Below, piece after piece: positions 60,123-64,000 of a stretch of 64,000 bases of DNA. The notes below the pieces were generated by a model. That model did not search any database. It had not been told where the DNA came from and was given only the letters and a program-made list of their open reading frames with translations. Origin of the DNA: FEN-1139 sp964396375. Its GTDB lineage: Bacteria; Myxococcota_A; Polyangia; Polyangiales; Polyangiaceae. Every line of letters starts with the position of its first letter. Position 1 is the first letter of the stretch. Both the position numbers and the translations under genes were made by a program. Location of the stretch: NCBI GenBank assembly GCA_964396375.1, contig CAYNEY010000012.1, positions 49,891 to 113,890 on the forward strand, given 5' to 3'.

Positions 60123-61831
60123 CTAGCGATGACGCGAGCGGGCACGACGGAAGCCCCACAGCAGTGCGAGGGCGAGCCACGCCCCGATCCCGCGAGACTC
60201 CCGGGGCAGAGTGCGGCAGCCGCAGCCCGCGTCCTCACGCGGAGCGGCGGTCGAGCGCATCATGGCAGCGCCTCCGGTGCCCAGCATTCCGCCCACGGCC
60301 TCCGCTCCACCCTGGCCAACCTCACCGCCAGAGCCATCCGTGCCGCCGATACCCAACGCTCCGCCCACGGCCACTTCTCCACCCTGGCCGAGTTCGCCGC
60401 CGAAGCCATCCGTACCGCCGCTGCCCAGCGTTCCGCCCACGGCCACTTCTCCACCCTGGCCGAGCTCGCCGCCGAAGCCATCCGTGCCGCCGTTGCTCGG
60501 CGTTCCGCCCGCGGCCACCTCTCCACCCTGGCCGAGCTCACCGCCGAAGCCATCCGTGCCGCCGGTGCTCGGCGTTCCGCCCGCGGCCACCTCTCCACCC
60601 TGGCCGAGCTCGCCGCCGAAGCCATCCGTGCCGCCGGTGCNNNNNNNNNNNNNNNNNNNNNNNNNNNNNNNNNNNNNNNNNNNNNNNNNNNNNNNNNNNN
60701 NNNNNNNNNNNNNNNNNNNNNNNNNNNNNNNNNNNNNNNNCCGCCGAAGCCATCCGTGCCGCCGGTGCTCGGCGTTCCGCCCGCGGCCACCTCTCCACCC
60801 TGGCCGAGCTCACCGCCGAAGCCATCCGTGCCGCCGGTGCTCGGCGTTCCGCCCGCGGCCACCTCTCCACCCTGGCCGAGCTCACCGCCGAAGCCATCCG
60901 TGCCGCCGGTGCTCGGCGTTCCGCCCGCGGCCACCTCTCCACCCTGGCCGAGCTCGCCGCCGAAGCCATCCGTGCCGCCGGTGCCATCCGTGCCACCGGT
61001 GCCATCTCCTCCGCACATCGTCCCCAGAGTCGTAAACCCCGCCTGGTGCGCCAGCTGAGCGAAATTCCAGAAGCTGGGCCTCCAGGTTGCTGCGTTGTGC
61101 GCCCCCCCGGGAATGATAAACTCCTCGATGATGTCTCCGAGACCAAGGCTCTCCATGTACCCGCGCACCGTCGCGTTACCGTTGCAGCCGTAAGCTCCTA
61201 CTTCCTCGGAGCCGCAGGAGAAGAACACCAGGTTCAGATTCTGGCTGGCGAGTTCTCCACCATCGGGGAAGAGCTGCCCCTCTCCTTGGATCCCAGGTGC
61301 GGACGACGATGGCATGAGATAGTGAAACAGCTCGGCATTGGGGAACCCGATGTTGATCGTCTGCATCCCGCCCATGGAGAGCCCACCGAGCGCACGATTC
61401 TCAGGATCGGGGCAGGCGGAATAGTTCGACTCCACGTAGGGGATCAGCTCATCAATCAGGATCCTGGCGAAATTCCAGTTATTGTAGTCGTTTCTGGTGA
61501 ACACCATGATGAAGGGAGCGACCACTCCCTCGGCGATGAGATTGTCGAGCTGGATGTGGGCGTACAGGTTGTTGTCGTGCCAACTGCTCTCGCTTCCTCC
61601 CATGCCGTGCATCAGATACATCACCGGATATTGCTGGCTCTCTGAGTACCCCGGCGGCGTGTAGATCCGCGCCACGTAGTCAGAGCCGTAGGTGATGTTG
61701 TCGACGTTACCCTGCGGATTCGAGCTAACAGCCTCGTAGTATCCCGCGGGAGGCATCGTGGGCAGTTCTTGGGCCATCACCGTCGAGGGCAAGGCCAACA
61801 CGCCGAGGGCGATGGCTCGTCTCATCACCAT
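60123..61831 (-). CDS. Secreted CE1-type esterase with tandem Gly-rich repeats and MYXO-CTERM-like tail (contains assembly gap)
   Basis: From the ATG at 61831 a signal peptide ends near MA/QELPT. The alpha/beta-hydrolase domain of enterochelin/feruloyl-esterase type has PVMYLMHGMGGSESSW, the nucleophile ALGGLSMGGMQT and the His in GGAHNAATW. After it come 24-residue repeats (GGTDGFGGELGQGGEVAAGG) interrupted by 100 N. Beyond the gap another frame continues the repeats and ends with GCGC, a hydrophobic helix (GIGAWLALALLWG) and FRRARSRHR. That tail matches the MYXO-CTERM surface-sorting pattern. The frame change is explained by the arbitrary gap length. Confidence 0.85.
60325..60990. repeat. 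72-bp tandem repeats in the esterase gene
   Basis: At least seven copies with a 72-bp period (for example CCGCCGAAGCCATCCGTGCC recurring at about 60397, 60469, 60541, 60613, 60741, 60813, 60885 and 60957) encode 24 residues each. The copies nearest the gap are almost identical, while those at the MYXO-CTERM side are more diverged. Confidence 0.9.
60641..60740. other. Assembly gap (100 N)
   Basis: Exactly 100 N within near-identical tandem repeats. A standard scaffold-gap filler; the true number of repeat copies is unknown. Confidence 0.99.
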
Positions 61832-62111
61832 CCGCGTTGGGAGAGAAACTACCCGTACTCGAGCACACCACGGGGCCGTCGCCACGCGACGAAGAGAGCC
61901 AGCGAGGTGTGCCCGAACCGGTAACGGGCATGCCAGATCCGAGGCCCCGAGGGCTCTCGGACGTTCGAAGATCGAGTCGTGAGAATACAGGTCAACTTCT
62001 CCAGACGTGTGCACAAAATGGGCTGTGGGACGTTTCATGATGGAGCTCCCTCGTCGCTCGGCGCTCGCCGCCGATTGCTTCGCTGACGAGACTAAGGGCT
62101 CCCCTCGATCA

Positions 62112-62137
62112 CACTAGTGTCAACTCTGACGCTAGTG
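62112..62137. promoter_or_regulatory. Operator-like palindrome 1
   Basis: CACTAGTGTCAA-CT-CTGACGCTAGTG; arms match with two mismatches. The minus-strand arm contains TTGACA, a -35-like hexamer directed at the esterase gene 281 bp away. Confidence 0.6.
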
Positions 62138-62358
62138 ATGTCACAGAGAAAAGGCCGATGCGGCCCATGACCAGGGGCGCGTTGGCTTCAAGCCTCATGC
62201 GGCCGAGATCTTGAGCGGACGGTCATGCTTTTTCTGTCAGAACCAGATGTGGACTTGCGTCGCCAGATCCGTTGCGACCGCGGCACTCTGGCCCGTGTTC
62301 GAGGGGCGCTGCTCCGTACCGCGTCGGGGGAGCTCGGCCAACGGGCACGAGCCACAGG

Positions 62359-62384
62359 CACTAGCGTCAAACTTGACGCTAGTG
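62359..62384. promoter_or_regulatory. Operator-like palindrome 2
   Basis: CACTAGCGTCAA-AC-TTGACGCTAGTG, a perfect 12-bp inverted repeat with 2-nt spacer, 72 bp upstream of the lipoprotein esterase ATG. It shares its arms with palindrome 1, so the same dimeric regulator could bind both. Confidence 0.7.
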
Positions 62385-62456
62385 AGCTTGGAACGCGCCG
62401 ATATCATGAACCGCAAGCCTCACGGATGAAGCCAGATCCGAGGAAGACCACACCCC

Positions 62457-63686
62457 ATGGAACTTTTCGTTCACGCGGATTTACGCGAGCTTGCCTGCCC
62501 CGTTCGGCGAACGCTGGTGGCACTCGGTGCGCTCCTCGTCGTCATCGCCTGTGGCGACGCGGGTGGACATCGTGCCGCGACCACGACGGGCGGCATGTCC
62601 GGCACACCCGCTGGGGGCTCAATCAGTGCCGACTCGGGCGGAGCCGACTCAAGCGGCGCACCTTCCGGCGGAACTGCCTCAGGCGGCGCGGCTTCGGGCG
62701 GCGCACCTTCCGGTGGCGCACCTTCCGGCGGAACTGCCTCAGGCGGCGCAGCTTCCGGTGGCGCAGCTTCCGGTGGAGCAGAGAGTGGTGGCGCAACTCA
62801 AGGTGGCGCACCTTCCGGCGGAACTGCCTCGGGCGGCATACCTGCCGGTGGAGCTGAGAGTGGTGGTGCAGCTCAAGGCGGCGCAGCTTCCGGTGGCACG
62901 GCAGCGTCGTGCCAGGGCAGCGACTGGGAACCGGGCGATCAGACGCTCACACTCACGCACGACGGCATCGAGCGTTCCTACGAGCTTCACGTCCCCGAGG
63001 CATACACCGGAACTGACCCCGTACCACTCTTGCTGGTGATCCACGGCGCGCACAACACGCCCCGGATGGCCCGCTCCTGGTCCCAGATGGACGCAGTCGC
63101 TGATCAGAACGGCTTCATCGTCGCTTACCCCGCCGGTCTCGATTGTTGGAACACGGGCATGATCTTACCAGGTTGCACGGCCGCGGATGACGATCTTGGG
63201 TTCATCTTGGCGGTCGTCGATGAGATCGAGAACCACACTTGCATCGACGAGAAGCGCGTCTACGCCACAGGGATCTCGAATGGCTCGATGATGGCACAGT
63301 ACCTGGGGTGCGAAGCGGCTGAGCGCTTCGCCGCCGTGGGTGGGGTCGCCGCCGGAATGTTCGGACGTTGCGCGCCATCACGCCCAATCTCGGTCTTCTA
63401 TGTGCACGGGACGGCTGACACTACGGTGGGCTACTCACCGGGCGCCGTCGACACTTGGATAGAGCTGAACGAATGCGACAGCTCGCCTATCGACGCATAC
63501 AGCGTCGGACCAACCACCTGCCTTCTCTCCCAAGGTTGCCGTGATGGCGTCGAGGTCGAGTTCTGCACCGTGGAGGGAATGGAACACTGTTGGCCAGACA
63601 ACTGCTACCAAGGCTCCTATGGCCCCGACGTTTTTGAGGCAAGTCCGATGATGTGGGAGTTCTTCTCACGACACCCGCTACCCTGA
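62457..63686 (+). CDS. PHB-depolymerase/feruloyl-esterase-like lipoprotein (LpqC type)
   Basis: 409 residues. The signal ends in a lipobox VVIAC (Cys 32). About 110 residues of ASGGA/PSGGT pentapeptide-like linker follow. The catalytic domain has PLLLVIHGAHNTPRMAR, the nucleophile in ATGISNGSMMAQYL, Asp in YVHGTADTTVGY and His in EGMEHCWPDN, with several Cys likely in disulfides. Family members hydrolyse polyhydroxybutyrate or feruloyl esters outside the cell. It diverges from a second esterase gene and is followed 13 nt later by another repeat-bearing lipoprotein gene. Confidence 0.88.
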   Translation: MELFVHADLRELACPVRRTLVALGALLVVIACGDAGGHRAATTTGGMSGTPAGGSISADSGGADSSGAPSGGTASGGAASGGAPSGGAPSGGTASGGAASGGAASGGAESGGATQGGAPSGGTASGGIPAGGAESGGAAQGGAASGGTAASCQGSDWEPGDQTLTLTHDGIERSYELHVPEAYTGTDPVPLLLVIHGAHNTPRMARSWSQMDAVADQNGFIVAYPAGLDCWNTGMILPGCTAADDDLGFILAVVDEIENHTCIDEKRVYATGISNGSMMAQYLGCEAAERFAAVGGVAAGMFGRCAPSRPISVFYVHGTADTTVGYSPGAVDTWIELNECDSSPIDAYSVGPTTCLLSQGCRDGVEVEFCTVEGMEHCWPDNCYQGSYGPDVFEASPMMWEFFSRHPLP

Positions 63687-63699
63687 GTGAGGCAAGACA

Positions 63700-64000
63700 T
63701 GACGAAACGCATAACCCATTCGGTCTATCTGTTGCTCGCGTGTGGAACGTTCGCCTGCGGCTCTAGCAGTGACGGCAAATCGCAGGTTGGCGACACGGGC
63801 GGCTCGATGGCGCAGGATGATGCGCACCCGGCAGGTGGCAGCTCCACCGATGTGGCTGGCGCAGCCCAAGGTGGTGCGGCCCAAGGTGGCGCAGCCCAAG
63901 GTGGCGCGGCTCAAGGCGTCGCGGCTCAAGGTGGCGCAGCCCAAGGCGGCGTGGCTCAAGGCGGCGTGGCTCAAGGCGGCGTGGCTCAGGGTGGCGCGGC
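63700..64000 (+). CDS. Repeat-bearing lipoprotein (3' end beyond window)
   Basis: The ATG at 63700 has GAGG upstream and lies 13 nt after the preceding stop; the frame is open to the window edge. The first 100 residues are a lipoprotein signal (VYLLLACGTFACGSSS), a short Asp/Ser segment and at least eight (A/V)AQGG repeats from a 15-bp unit. By analogy with the previous gene a hydrolase domain probably follows outside the window. Confidence 0.75.

Larger units (their letters stand above)
61832..62456. promoter_or_regulatory. 625-bp divergent regulatory region of two esterase genes
   Basis: It separates the leftward MYXO-CTERM esterase and the rightward PHB-depolymerase-like gene. It contains two related 26-bp palindromes listed separately and no supported coding frame. 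The length is large for this gene-dense region, which suggests regulated promoters. Confidence 0.55.

Noticed and set aside
60325..60990. Regularly spaced repeats that might suggest a CRISPR array
   Set aside because: The 72-bp units are contiguous, have no unique spacers and are in frame with an esterase gene.
62379..62407. TTGACG in palindrome 2 with TATCAT downstream as a standard promoter
   Set aside because: The spacer would be 23 bp, too long for an ordinary sigma-70 promoter, so only the palindrome is reported.

Overview
The window looks like a chromosomal segment of a myxobacterium, probably of the order Polyangiales (Myxococcota). It has high GC and dense gene packing. It carries a Hanks-type Ser/Thr kinase with a C-terminal membrane anchor, an FHA-GAF-adenylate cyclase, many lipoproteins with low-complexity Gly/Ala linkers, and an esterase ending in a MYXO-CTERM-like tail. 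A run of 100 N at 60641-60740 inside a tandem repeat shows this is a scaffolded draft assembly.

Layout. Positions 1-4000 hold the end of an S1-domain protein, an AraC regulator, a 10-TM metal exporter, a TPR gene fragment and a DUF2141 protein. Positions 3983-11344 are a carotenoid locus made of two divergent operons: crtI-crtE-crtB to the right, and crtD-cruF-crtZ-lycopene cyclase-NTF2-like to the left. Together they predict a monocyclic 1'-hydroxy, 3',4'-didehydro, 3-hydroxy carotenoid of the saproxanthin type. Positions 11428-15858 hold an active Ser/Thr kinase convergent with an operon of a type IV pilin-like protein and a pentapeptide-pseudokinase-pentapeptide membrane protein. Next come htpG, a translationally coupled SGNH esterase/LMW phosphatase/fructosamine kinase operon, a flippase with a glycosyltransferase, greB and several envelope proteins.

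Positions 27093-45465 are mostly housekeeping: a methyltransferase, gluQ, an UPF0158 and SurA-like pair, the FHA-GAF-cyclase, a divergent pgk, tpiA, secG, a GT-C transferase, the iscS-iscU-hscB-hscA operon, a SWIM/SNF2 helicase and initiator tRNA-fMet. Two of these have lost key residues: PGK lacks several substrate and nucleotide ligands, and HscB lacks its HPD motif.

Positions 45514-52292 are an accessory island. It contains a frameshifted pseudogene, a HicB-like/HicA-like overlapping pair, and a complete RIT element (recombinase in trio). The RIT element has three overlapping tyrosine recombinase genes between perfect 33-bp inverted repeats, and lies beside a fragment of a secreted-protein gene.

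Positions 52293-64000 hold an AarF/UbiB kinase, an SRPBCC protein, a zinc-ribbon membrane protein, a CPA2 antiporter, a damaged XylR-type regulator beside a cellulase remnant, and two divergent CE1-type esterases. Their shared intergenic region carries two matching 26-bp palindromes, and a further repeat-bearing lipoprotein gene runs off the window end.
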